Assembly: GCA_023807065.1 (NCBI GenBank)
Contig: JAJJLU010000346.1
Location: forward strand, 1-64,000
Length of the DNA: 64,000 nt
Direction of reading: 5' to 3'
Source: Isotricha intestinalis
Lineage: Eukaryota; Ciliophora; Litostomatea; Vestibuliferida; Isotrichidae
Made by a program: the position numbers and the translations under genes. Below, piece by piece: positions 51,053-60,529 of this stretch. Position 1 is the stretch's first letter, and each line of letters opens with the position of its first letter. Under the pieces are notes generated by a model, which worked only from the letters and a program-made list of their open reading frames with translations, was not told where the DNA came from and made no database searches.

Positions 51053-52762
51053 ATGAAAAAAGAAAATAAAAAAGAATTAAAATATAAAAATAGAAAAACG
51101 TTAGATTTACCAATAATAGAAAAATACATAAAATTAACTTTTAATAAAAAATATTATATAAATGAATATAAATATGGGAGTATTATAATCAACAATATAA
51201 TATATAATGAAAAATCAAATATAGTAGCAAAATTTAAAGACTATTTAATTTCAGATGACATATCAGAATTTTTAAAAAGATATTATACATTAATAGAATC
51301 TTCAATTAGATTACCAAAATTTTATGAATATTATGAAACTTATAGTAGAATTTATCCTAATTATACTGCTTTACCTGAGTCTAAATATATTTATAAAAAT
51401 ATTCATAAAAAACAAAAAATGATTGATTTACAACAACAAATGGAAGAATCTGAAGAAAGAAAAAAAGAAGTTTTAAAATATAAAAAACATAAAAGAAATA
51501 ATGAAAAGGATAATTTAGTTTTTAGCACTGATATTTATAATTCTATTGTTAATGAAAGTGAAGATTTATATTCTTTATTATTTGGAATTCATAAGAATAA
51601 TGATAATAATGAAAAAACTCAAGAAGATTTTAATAAAATTATAAATGAAATAAATAAATTTGAATCAGATAATATGAATAATTTTTTTTATGAAAATGAG
51701 AAAAATAATAAAAATAATAATTTAAATAATAATAAAAATTTAGCAGGGAAATTATTTTCAGCATGTACAAAAAATATGATAAAAACTTCAAATAATAAAA
51801 GCAATAATAATAATTTAAGTAAATATAATCAAAAGAATTTATTTAAAGAACTTCAATTTATAAATTCAAATAGTCATAAAAAAGCAATGAGTACATCATC
51901 AGGTAATTCAACAATAAAAAAAAAGAATAAAAATTCAAATAATAGTTTAAATAATATATTTCCATATTCTCATAAGAGAATAACATCTAAAGGAGAAATA
52001 AAGGATTTAATAAATAAAATAAAAATTCATATTAATTTAAATAATGAAAATAATAGTTTAGGAAAAATATGTGAAACAGAAAGAATAGAAATTAAAAATA
52101 ATAAGATAATATTACAAAATAAAACAAATAATAGAAGAAATAGAAATAAAAATTATTTATTAAATACAAAAGGAAATTTTATTTCTCATACAAATAATAA
52201 TTCAATAATAAAAACTAAAATAAATAATAAACAAAAATTAAATAAAAATAAATATAAAGGAATTTTAAGTCCAAAAATAAATAAATTAAAAGAAATAGAA
52301 AAAAATGATAATATAATAAATACAAATGATTTTAATATTATAAGAGGATATAATAATTCTCGTTCAGCTTCAATAAAAGAAAAATTAAAAAAAATATCTA
52401 GAATAACAAAAAGTTTTATTACTACTACAAATAATAATTTCTCTTCAATTCAAAATACAAATAATAACATCAAATACAATAATTATAATACAATTAATCA
52501 TAAAACTTTATTTAATGATGATAAAAATAAAAGTAAAAAAAATTCTCATTCCAATTCTAAAATACCTTCAAATAATAAAAAAATAATAAAAGGAATTCAA
52601 ATTAAAAACTTTAATAAAATTTTTTCTTTAAATGATAATTTAATTCCTAAATATGATAGTACAAGTAGAGTAAAAATTAAGAAAAATAAAAATATAAATG
52701 ATATTCAAAAAAATATATTTAAACCAAAAACAACAAGAATTAACATAAATAAAAAATTATAA
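51053..52762 (+). CDS. Ciliate-type conserved protein of unknown function (569 aa)
   Basis: Residues 1-130 form the conserved-looking part: KFKDYLISDDISEFLKRYY, then RLPKFYEYYETYSRIYPNY and LPESKYIYKNIHKKQ. I associate this block with a large family of uncharacterised ciliate proteins, and it supports a ciliate source. The remaining 430 residues are Asn/Lys/Ser-rich low-complexity sequence with many basic patches, probably disordered. There is no signal peptide, membrane helix or enzyme motif. It follows the USP gene on the same strand after a 116-bp gap. Confidence 0.7.
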   Translation: MKKENKKELKYKNRKTLDLPIIEKYIKLTFNKKYYINEYKYGSIIINNIIYNEKSNIVAKFKDYLISDDISEFLKRYYTLIESSIRLPKFYEYYETYSRIYPNYTALPESKYIYKNIHKKQKMIDLQQQMEESEERKKEVLKYKKHKRNNEKDNLVFSTDIYNSIVNESEDLYSLLFGIHKNNDNNEKTQEDFNKIINEINKFESDNMNNFFYENEKNNKNNNLNNNKNLAGKLFSACTKNMIKTSNNKSNNNNLSKYNQKNLFKELQFINSNSHKKAMSTSSGNSTIKKKNKNSNNSLNNIFPYSHKRITSKGEIKDLINKIKIHINLNNENNSLGKICETERIEIKNNKIILQNKTNNRRNRNKNYLLNTKGNFISHTNNNSIIKTKINNKQKLNKNKYKGILSPKINKLKEIEKNDNIINTNDFNIIRGYNNSRSASIKEKLKKISRITKSFITTTNNNFSSIQNTNNNIKYNNYNTINHKTLFNDDKNKSKKNSHSNSKIPSNNKKIIKGIQIKNFNKIFSLNDNLIPKYDSTSRVKIKKNKNINDIQKNIFKPKTTRININKKL

Positions 52763-52852
52763 AAATAAATAATAATATTAATTATAATTTTTTATTAACA
52801 CATTAAAAAAAAAATAAAATTTAATTCTAAAATATCAATTTATTTTTTTATT

Positions 52853-54820
52853 TTAATTATAAGTATTAAAAGTATTAGAACTTCTAAAATCACTTCCAAA
52901 ACCATTATAAAGCGATCTTGAAAAATGATTACCATGCATTAATCTTTTTCTTAAAATAATTCCTCCTTTTCCCATTTCTCTTTCAATTTCTGAATTTAAA
53001 GGTTTTTTTGGGTTTTTTAACGGTTTCATTTGTTTACTTCCAGAAAAACTATTTTTCCATTTATCATTTGAAACTAAAGTAGAAGTAAATTCATTCATTT
53101 CCATAAAAGAATCTTTTTTACTTAAATTACCTTTTTCTTTGAAAATGTTTTTTCTATTTAATTTAATATCTAATAATTCCTTTTCATTTATTAAATCTAA
53201 ATCATTCATTGAATTTTTTAATGACATTATTCCATTTAATTTAATTAAAGGATTTAAAGAAGAATTTAAAATATCTGATTTTAAAAAATTATTAGAAGTT
53301 AAATTATTTCTTTTAAACGTTGATAAAGAATTATCAGTATTTTGAATTAAATTACTATTATTAAAATTTTCTAAACTAGAATTGAAATTTTTTTGATAAT
53401 CAGAAGTTAAATTATATTGAGTTTTCATAAAAGAATTTGTATTATCTTTTAATTTCTGATTATAAGTTTCTAAAGAATATTTATTAAATTTTAAAAAAAA
53501 ATCTTTTCCTCCTGTTTTAATTTTTTTATTTTCTTTCATTGTAACTCCTATTTCTAATTTAATTCTATCAAAACAAGATCCACTTGGTGATATTGGTCCA
53601 CGTTCTATTTTTTTTTCTAATGAAAATATTGAATCTCTCCTTTTTTGAGAAGGAGATAATATTATTTTGCTTTCATCTGGTATTTTAGGTAATAATACAC
53701 TTTTATCTATTTTTTCTTTTTTTTCTTTCTTTTTATCGCTTTTATCAATTTTTTCATTTTTTTCATTTTTTTCTTTTTCTTCGTTTTCTTTATTTTCTTT
53801 AATTTCTTTTTTTTCTTTTTCTGGAAATAATTCTATTTTTGTTTTCTCGGTTTTTAACATTTTTAAATTAGATTTACTTAATAAAAATTCTTTTGATAAA
53901 GCTTCAATTTTATATCCTTTAATAAATACGATTTTTCCATTTGGATCAATTGTTAATTTTTTTTTTTCATATTGTTTATATAAATTATTCTCTTCTTTTT
54001 TTTTCTCTTCATTTTTTCTCAAAGCTTTAATTCTTAATTTATTTTCTTCTTCTTTTTTTTTAATTTCTTCTTCTTTTTCTAATCTTAACTCATCTAAATT
54101 AAGATTATCATTAAAAGGAATTTCAAAATCTTCTTTAGGAAGTTCATGAAAAGAAAATTTATTCATTATTTCTCCTAAATTCTTTTTTTTTTTAGAACCA
54201 TCAACTTGACTTTTTCTTTTTTTAACAGTAAAATTAAAATTAGTATTATTTAATTGACTTGTTGTCTTTAACATAAGATTTTCTTCTTCAACTTTTTCTA
54301 ATTTACTTTCAGGTGATTTATTTTCTGGAATAACATAATTAATTAAAGTAGATGAATATCTATCTTTTTCATTTTCTTTTGGTTCTGATAATAAATCCCA
54401 ATTATTTTCTCCTCTGTAATAATTAGAAAAAAAAGCATTTGATAAATCAATATTAAAAGAATTATCTTCATTATTTAATAAATATAATACACTAGTTTTT
54501 CTTGTTTTAATATCTATTTTATCTATTTCTTCTTTTTCACCTTTTTTTTTTTCTTCTTCAAAAATTGGTAAATTTGAATTTTCTTCTTCTTCGTCTTTAT
54601 CTATTGTTATAAATTGAGTGTTTATGTATGTATTTATTAAAGATTTTATTGATTCAAATATTTCTTTTTGTACTTGCTTGTCTACTTTATTTTTAAATGA
54701 ATTTGATATTGTTAATGATATTATTTTTTCCACCATGTGAAATCCTATTGTTTCTGCTTCTCTTTCATATATTTGAGGTTCTGATTTTTTTATTGAATTC
54801 CTTTTTTTTTCCTTTTTCAT
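52853..54820 (-). CDS. Unknown Lys/Glu/Ser-rich protein (655 aa)
   Basis: An intact ATG-to-TAA frame. Residues 15-70 form a helical, more ordered region (EREAETIGFHMVEKIISLTI, then VQKEIFESIKSLINTYI) that may be a dimerisation helix. The centre (about 215-375) is strongly charged with long Lys/Glu runs. The C-terminal third is Ser/Asn-rich and ends with a basic, Gly/Arg-bearing tail (GGIILRKRLMHGNHFSRSLY). No recognised domain. The charge pattern suits a scaffold or cytoskeletal linker, without direct evidence. Its start lies 92 bp downstream of the elongin C stop on the same strand. Confidence 0.65.
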   Translation of the reverse strand: MKKEKKRNSIKKSEPQIYEREAETIGFHMVEKIISLTISNSFKNKVDKQVQKEIFESIKSLINTYINTQFITIDKDEEEENSNLPIFEEEKKKGEKEEIDKIDIKTRKTSVLYLLNNEDNSFNIDLSNAFFSNYYRGENNWDLLSEPKENEKDRYSSTLINYVIPENKSPESKLEKVEEENLMLKTTSQLNNTNFNFTVKKRKSQVDGSKKKKNLGEIMNKFSFHELPKEDFEIPFNDNLNLDELRLEKEEEIKKKEEENKLRIKALRKNEEKKKEENNLYKQYEKKKLTIDPNGKIVFIKGYKIEALSKEFLLSKSNLKMLKTEKTKIELFPEKEKKEIKENKENEEKEKNEKNEKIDKSDKKKEKKEKIDKSVLLPKIPDESKIILSPSQKRRDSIFSLEKKIERGPISPSGSCFDRIKLEIGVTMKENKKIKTGGKDFFLKFNKYSLETYNQKLKDNTNSFMKTQYNLTSDYQKNFNSSLENFNNSNLIQNTDNSLSTFKRNNLTSNNFLKSDILNSSLNPLIKLNGIMSLKNSMNDLDLINEKELLDIKLNRKNIFKEKGNLSKKDSFMEMNEFTSTLVSNDKWKNSFSGSKQMKPLKNPKKPLNSEIEREMGKGGIILRKRLMHGNHFSRSLYNGFGSDFRSSNTFNTYN

Positions 54821-54912
54821 TTTTTTTAATATTTTTTAGTTATTTTTGTTTTTTATTTATTAAAATATTTTTTATTTATTTTAATAGATTTTATTTATTC
54901 TTTCTTATTATT

Positions 54913-55320
54913 TTATAATTCTAACTTAATAGAAGCAATATAAACATCTAAAGCACTTTCAGGTTCTAATTGATAATCTTCATTAATAACTAATTGAATA
55001 TCTTTCATATTTTCCCAATAATACTAAATAATAATAATAATTAATTTAATTACTTTATGATTAAGATAATCCATTACTATTTCCATTGTTTTTCCTGTTA
55101 TATCATCAAATTTTATTACAATTGGCTTTTCTTTATCATAATCCTCTTAAAAAATTTATATTTTATTTTTACCTTGTGCGGTGATATGAAGAATTTCTTT
55201 TTTTAAATATGGTGATATTTCTACTATAGGTCTTGGAATATAAATATTTGAATCATCACAACTAAATTTTTATTTTTCAATTTTGATAAATTACCATTCG
55301 AGTTTTACATATTGATCCAT
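54913..55320 (-). CDS. ELOC: Elongin C homologue, four exons (105 aa)
   Basis: On the minus strand, exons 55320-55295, 55261-55173, 55145-55054 and 55023-54913 are joined across introns of 33, 27 and 30 nt, each GTA...AG, with matching phases. The 105-aa product starts MDQYVKLE and continues with a Skp1/BTB fold: IYIPRPIVEISPYLKKEIL, IVIKFDDITGKTMEIVMDYL and a C-terminal LEPESALDVYIASIKLEL. This follows elongin C in the YVKL start, the central beta-strand and helix, the K-rYY loop and the PE-AL ending. It is close to the human length of 112. Elongin C links elongin A or VHL/SOCS-box receptors to Cul2/Cul5 ubiquitin ligases. Unspliced, no frame is longer than about 37 codons, so the gene is easily missed. 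The gene at 55414 diverges from it. Confidence 0.82.
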
Positions 55321-55413
55321 TTTCAAAATAATTTATTTTTATCAATATTTTTTTTATTAAATGGTAACTCCTTGAAAAATAAATAATAATATTTGAAATA
55401 AAACTTTAAAATA

Positions 55414-57453
55414 ATGGAATATATTAAAATAGGAAAATCAAAAAAAAATTCAAATAATATAATAAAAAATGGTTCTTTAACAAATAGAAATTATTATCCT
55501 AATCCAATAAAAAAATTAAATAATCAAGAAATTAATAATAATATATCACAGAATTCAACTGGTTTTTCTTTTGATTTTAAAAGAAAAAATTTATCAAGAA
55601 GAAATTCAAACAAAGAATTTTCAAATTTATTTTATTTACCAAAAAAAAATGATAATGAAAAAATAGAAGAAAAAAAAATAAAAGATATATTTTTTAAATT
55701 ATCAACTTGGGATAATGAAATTTTAGAAAAGAAGAAATTTCAAGGTTTAGAAATAATAGAAAATTATAATAAAGAAACTAAAAAACAAATAGATTTAATA
55801 AAAAGAAAAGAAGAAGTTGATGATTTTATAAAAAAGAAATTATTTAAATTACCTAAAGTAGAAAAGCATATAAGAAATAAAAGTCAGAATGTTAATGAAG
55901 GTAAATTATTTGATTTTAATGTTTTTTTGGAAGGAGAAGAAAAAGAAGAAAAAAATAAAGGGAGTTTAATAGGAGATTCAAGTTCATTTGATATATTAAG
56001 AGATCAAAAAAGAACAGAAATAAAACATAGAAAAGCATTAATGGATATTTATGAAAATATATTATTAAATAAATTAAAGAAAAGAAGATATGAAAGTATA
56101 TTAGATGAAACTTATCATTTATTAGATACTGCAAGAACTGAATATCTTTTATGTATTGATATATTAAGAGAAAGAATTAAATCTGTTGAAAAATATTATG
56201 AAGCTTTTATTAATAGTTATAATAATAAAAATAAAAATAATAATAATAATGATAAACATATTAAAAATAAACATAATATTGATAGTAATAAAAATGATAA
56301 TATTGATATGAATGATAATGAAAGTAATATTGAAAATAAAATTTACAATAGTAATGATAGTGAATATGAAAATGAAAATAATACAAATAAAGATAATAAA
56401 GAAATAAAATATTCAGAAACTAATATATTAAGTGCTGAAGATAATCTTTCAATAAAAAGTCAATCAAGTGATGAATCAAAGAAAAAAAATAAAAAAAAAA
56501 CAAATTTAGAAATCTTAGAAGAAAAAATAAAAAAATATAATGAATACATATCAATAAAAGAAGATATATTATCAGAAATAAAAGGATATGATAAAAGATT
56601 TTCAGAAATAAATGAACAATTATCAATAATAATAAAAAATTCAAAGGAAAAAGTAAAAAAATGTAATGAAGAAGGAATAAATTATAGATATTTATTTCAA
56701 GAATTAAGTAATGAACAAAAGAAATATTATTTAGATATTTTAAAAAAAGGGAAAGATACAAGAAATGAAGGATTAACATGGGTAATTAAAAGATTAATAG
56801 AATTAAAAGTACATTTAGATGAAAGTATGTTTCCTTCTTTTTTAGATAATGAACAAATAGAATATTTAATTAATATTTCAAAATTAGGTTTTGAAAAAAA
56901 TCAATTAAAATTAATTGTAAATACTTTAAAACATAGACATAAAATGCATAGATCAAATAGTTTAATTAATATTAATAATTTTAATGAAAAAAGAAATGAA
57001 AATAAAATTTCTAATTATATTAAAGCTATTTTTAAACCTGGAATTATTTCTAAAAAATTAATTCATCAAATGGAAAAATTATATTTAAAACATGAAGATT
57101 CTACTAAAAATCTTATAGAAAAAAAAGTGGAAGAAAGTGAAATTAAAAATATTGTTTTAAAAAATAAAAAATTTATTCATCAAATTGCTATTAATAAAAT
57201 TAATCTTGATGAAGAAAAAGAAGATAATTATTTACATAGTTTTATGGAACAAGAAAAACAAAAAAGATATTTTTATGATATTATACAATTAAATGATAGA
57301 ATTAAAGAATTAGATTCTTTTATTAATAAATTAATTCAAGAAGAAATTAATGTTTTTGAAGATAAAATAAAATTTGCTAAAAAAGCAAATGGTGAAAATT
57401 TAGATAATTTCAAAGATAAAGTTTATAATGCACTTTTTGGAATAAAACAATGA
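55414..57453 (+). CDS. Coiled-coil protein of unknown function (679 aa)
   Basis: Basic Asn-rich N-terminus (1-90), then helical segments with heptads (about 100-270). An acidic Asn/Asp-rich linker (about 275-350) and a longer helical region (about 360-640) follow. A compact block at about 435-490 (RNEGLTWVIKRLIELKVHL then MFPSFLDNEQIEYL) looks conserved rather than random, but I cannot name it. There is no membrane or enzyme motif. It is the only gene in the window whose first stop is TGA (57451-57453); an in-frame TAA follows five codons later at 57469-57471. Confidence 0.7.
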   Translation: MEYIKIGKSKKNSNNIIKNGSLTNRNYYPNPIKKLNNQEINNNISQNSTGFSFDFKRKNLSRRNSNKEFSNLFYLPKKNDNEKIEEKKIKDIFFKLSTWDNEILEKKKFQGLEIIENYNKETKKQIDLIKRKEEVDDFIKKKLFKLPKVEKHIRNKSQNVNEGKLFDFNVFLEGEEKEEKNKGSLIGDSSSFDILRDQKRTEIKHRKALMDIYENILLNKLKKRRYESILDETYHLLDTARTEYLLCIDILRERIKSVEKYYEAFINSYNNKNKNNNNNDKHIKNKHNIDSNKNDNIDMNDNESNIENKIYNSNDSEYENENNTNKDNKEIKYSETNILSAEDNLSIKSQSSDESKKKNKKKTNLEILEEKIKKYNEYISIKEDILSEIKGYDKRFSEINEQLSIIIKNSKEKVKKCNEEGINYRYLFQELSNEQKKYYLDILKKGKDTRNEGLTWVIKRLIELKVHLDESMFPSFLDNEQIEYLINISKLGFEKNQLKLIVNTLKHRHKMHRSNSLININNFNEKRNENKISNYIKAIFKPGIISKKLIHQMEKLYLKHEDSTKNLIEKKVEESEIKNIVLKNKKFIHQIAINKINLDEEKEDNYLHSFMEQEKQKRYFYDIIQLNDRIKELDSFINKLIQEEINVFEDKIKFAKKANGENLDNFKDKVYNALFGIKQ

Positions 57454-57726
57454 AAAAATATTATAAAATAATAATAAATATAATTGTTGAATTTATAAAA
57501 GTATTTTTTTATAACTTAAATTAAATTTTAAATTTAATTTTTATTTTAAAAGATTAATTACTTTTTTTTTTATTGAATATATTTGAATACTATTTAATTA
57601 AAGCTTAATAAAAAATTTATCTAAATAAACTAAATATATATAAACTCAATTTTTATACCAAAACAAAGATTATGAAAACATTTAATAAAATATTAAATAT
57701 TACAATTGGAAAAAAAATTAGATAAC

Positions 57727-58764
57727 TTAAGGTAATTCCATAATTTTAAAAGGAATATTTTCTAATTTAAAATCCATTTCTCCTTTAATTTTTAAATTAT
57801 CATCTTCTTTAATAAGTAAAACAGAACCATTAGTGCTTCCTAAATCTTTAAAATAGAATAAATTACATTGTTCAGAAAAATCAATAATAGCATGAATTTT
57901 AGAAATAGAAGGTTTAGATATATTAATTTTACAATCATTTCTTCCTAAAGTAATAGGACAATCATTTTGATTAAAATTATAATTATCATTATTTTTACCA
58001 TCTTCATTTTCAATTTCTATTTTAATTTCTTTTGGAGTATTTTCTTTATTATTTTTCATCGTTATTATTGTAATAAAAATATTTCCTAATAATAAATAAT
58101 AATCTTTATCATTATTCAAATAAACAAAATTATTAATTTCATAATAAATAATAATAGAATCATGTATCATATAAAGAGAAAAATCTTTTGTTTTCTTTTG
58201 AAAAGAAATATTAAAAACTCTTTCAGTTGAATTTTTTTTTTTTTCATTATTTTCAAGTTGATAATTAATAACAAAATCATTATAATAAATCCCTCTATAA
58301 TCAGTTGTATTTTTTAAACCGAAAAAAGTTAATCCATCATTTTTTTCTCTTAAACCATTAATCATTCCATTTGAAGTAATAATAATTTCTTTTCCAAAAA
58401 ATAAATCTCCACTTAATAAAATTTTAGGTCCTATTATTCCTTTATCTTCAATAATTGGATTTATAGGAAAATTTGAAAAAGATAATATAGAAGAGTAAGT
58501 TTTTTTTTTCTGATTTTCTGAATTATATGATTTATTTTCTATTATTATTCCATTTTCTATAAATCTTGGAGATATTATTTCTTGTGATTCTGATGTTTCC
58601 CTATTTTCATCAAATGGGTTTTTTTCTTCTTTTCTTTTTTTTCTTTCTTTTTCTTTTAATGATAATGTTGAATTTTTTAATTTTTTTAATGAGGATTTTG
58701 TTAATATTGTCTCTGTTTCTATTTTTGGGTTACAACATTCTAAAAATGAAAAAATGTCTTTCAT
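57727..58764 (-). CDS. FHA-domain protein (345 aa)
   Basis: The C-terminal 80 residues form a forkhead-associated domain that binds phosphothreonine peptides. ITLGRNDCKINI supplies the GR motif, SISKIHAIIDF the S..H motif, and KDLGSTNGSVLL the second-half signature with the conserved Asn. All core contact residues are present. The N-terminal 260 residues include a basic Ser-rich stretch and a beta-rich segment (NGLREKNDGLTFFGLKN) without a recognised fold. No kinase or RING is attached. It likely reads phosphorylation in signalling or DNA-damage control. It lies back to back with the DENN gene: 98 bp separate the start codons, so they share an upstream region. Confidence 0.85.
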   Translation of the reverse strand: MKDIFSFLECCNPKIETETILTKSSLKKLKNSTLSLKEKERKKRKEEKNPFDENRETSESQEIISPRFIENGIIIENKSYNSENQKKKTYSSILSFSNFPINPIIEDKGIIGPKILLSGDLFFGKEIIITSNGMINGLREKNDGLTFFGLKNTTDYRGIYYNDFVINYQLENNEKKKNSTERVFNISFQKKTKDFSLYMIHDSIIIYYEINNFVYLNNDKDYYLLLGNIFITIITMKNNKENTPKEIKIEIENEDGKNNDNYNFNQNDCPITLGRNDCKINISKPSISKIHAIIDFSEQCNLFYFKDLGSTNGSVLLIKEDDNLKIKGEMDFKLENIPFKIMELP

Positions 58765-58862
58765 TTTTTTTTTATTTTAATTTTTTTTAAAGGAATTTTA
58801 TTTTTTTCAGTAAAGCTCTGTATTTTAATTTATATTTTTTTTAAAATTAAAAGTTTTATTTA

Positions 58863-60242
58863 ATGGATAATTTAAATAAGAAAATACCGAAAAGAAAGAA
58901 ATTATTTGAAAATTTTTTTGTTTTAGGAATTGAAAATGAAAATTTAGATTTTATAGAAGAAAAAGAACTTTTATTAACTCCTAAAATATTATATACACAT
59001 CAACAAGATAAATCATATAATATATTAATAAATTATTATAGAAATTGTTGTTATAAAGACGGAGTAAAAGTTACAAGAAATGAAATTTATTCTGAAATAG
59101 ATTATAGTACTAAAATACTAGAAGAAAATTTTTTTGCTAATCCAATTTCGACTTTTATTTTTATTAAAGCTCCTGAAGGATTAATTACTGAAAAATATAT
59201 TTATGGAATTAAATTTGTTGATATGTATGTTTTTCAAGAAAAAAAAAAACAAAAATTTAATAGTAGTATTATTTATAAATATGAAAAATGTTATTTATTT
59301 ATTTCAAAAGAACCTTGTTTTCAATTATTAGAAATGATATGTTTTTATTTTCTTCAAATAAAAAAAATAAATTATTTAAATAATTTAACTGATTTTTCTT
59401 CAATTTTTAATCAAGTAAAATTTAATCAATTCAATTTATTGAATTTAGAAAAAAATAATAATACAATAATCAAAACTTTAGATACATTATATAATAATTC
59501 TTATTCTAAAAGTATAAATATAATAAAAGAAGAATTATCAATAAATTCAAATATAAAAAATAAACAATTTTTATCTTGGTTATTTGAGAAAATAATATGG
59601 AATTATAAAGCAGAAATAGTATTTAAAATAATAATAATGATATTTTTAGAACAACAAATCTTATTTTATGGAAATGAAATTCAATTAATTACTTTTTCAT
59701 GTTTATTTTTTTCTAAAATAATAAAACCTTTTATCTGGAAATATCCAATAATACCTAATTTACCTTTAATTAGTAAAACTATGTTATCAAGTCCTACTCC
59801 TTTTATTATTGGTATTTTATCTTCTGAAAATGATTTAAAAGATGTTTCTAAAGAATATTGTAATTTAATTAAAATTGAAAATAGTGATATTACTATTACT
59901 AATTTAATTAATAATATTCATTTTAATTTTGAGAATGGATTATTTTCTTTAAAAGATAATATCGAAAAAATTTTCTCACAAGTTAAAACTATTAATCCTA
60001 AATTTGATGATTTTGAAAAAATTAATAAAGTTTCTGATTTTTTTCTTCTCAAAATTAATGAAGGTATTAATAAAAGTATTATTCAAAATATTAAATTATT
60101 TTATGTTAAAGATAAAGATAGAAATGTAAAATTGTTAAAATCTTTAATTGATGAAAATATTTCTAATGATAATGAAAAAAAGTTTTTTAAAGAATTTTGT
60201 GAAACTGAAATGTTTTTTTCTTATGTAAATGATGAAGAATAA
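58863..60242 (+). CDS. DENN-domain protein (putative Rab GEF)
   Basis: A 459-aa protein. The N-terminus has the upstream-DENN start LFENFFVLGIE. The central DENN module at about residues 255-320 is clear: FLEQQILFYGNEIQLITFSC, PFIWKYPIIPNLPL and SSPTPFIIGIL. This is the classic sequence in which a Glu-containing helix, a PFxWxxPxxPxLP turn and a P.PFxIG strand follow one another. DENN proteins load GTP on Rab GTPases at membranes. There is no extra PH, RUN or WD40 domain. The downstream-DENN part is helical and Lys/Asn-rich. It converges on the RasGAP-VPS9 gene, another Rab-regulator type, across 287 bp. Confidence 0.85.
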   Translation: MDNLNKKIPKRKKLFENFFVLGIENENLDFIEEKELLLTPKILYTHQQDKSYNILINYYRNCCYKDGVKVTRNEIYSEIDYSTKILEENFFANPISTFIFIKAPEGLITEKYIYGIKFVDMYVFQEKKKQKFNSSIIYKYEKCYLFISKEPCFQLLEMICFYFLQIKKINYLNNLTDFSSIFNQVKFNQFNLLNLEKNNNTIIKTLDTLYNNSYSKSINIIKEELSINSNIKNKQFLSWLFEKIIWNYKAEIVFKIIIMIFLEQQILFYGNEIQLITFSCLFFSKIIKPFIWKYPIIPNLPLISKTMLSSPTPFIIGILSSENDLKDVSKEYCNLIKIENSDITITNLINNIHFNFENGLFSLKDNIEKIFSQVKTINPKFDDFEKINKVSDFFLLKINEGINKSIIQNIKLFYVKDKDRNVKLLKSLIDENISNDNEKKFFKEFCETEMFFSYVNDEE

Positions 60243-60529
60243 ATTAAATATTTATTTTTCCCTATTATTTAAATATTATTTTTTTTAATTATTATAAAAA
60301 AAATTTTTCCCAATTTACTTCAAAAATAAATATTTTTTTTTAATTAGGAAATAAAATTAATTACTAAAAATCATATCTCACTAATTTTTTGATATATTTT
60401 TAAATATATTCCATTATATCTTAAATAATATTTTTATTATAAAAAAAAATTAAATTGATATAATTGAAAAAACAATAAATGAATTTTTGTATTTGACTTT
60501 AAAATAATGTTTGAATGAAAAAAAAAACT

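Noticed and set aside
53667..54149. 160-codon Ser/Phe-rich frame on the plus strand
   Set aside because: It is the complement of the Lys/Glu-rich coding region on the minus strand (52853-54820); its composition follows from that gene.
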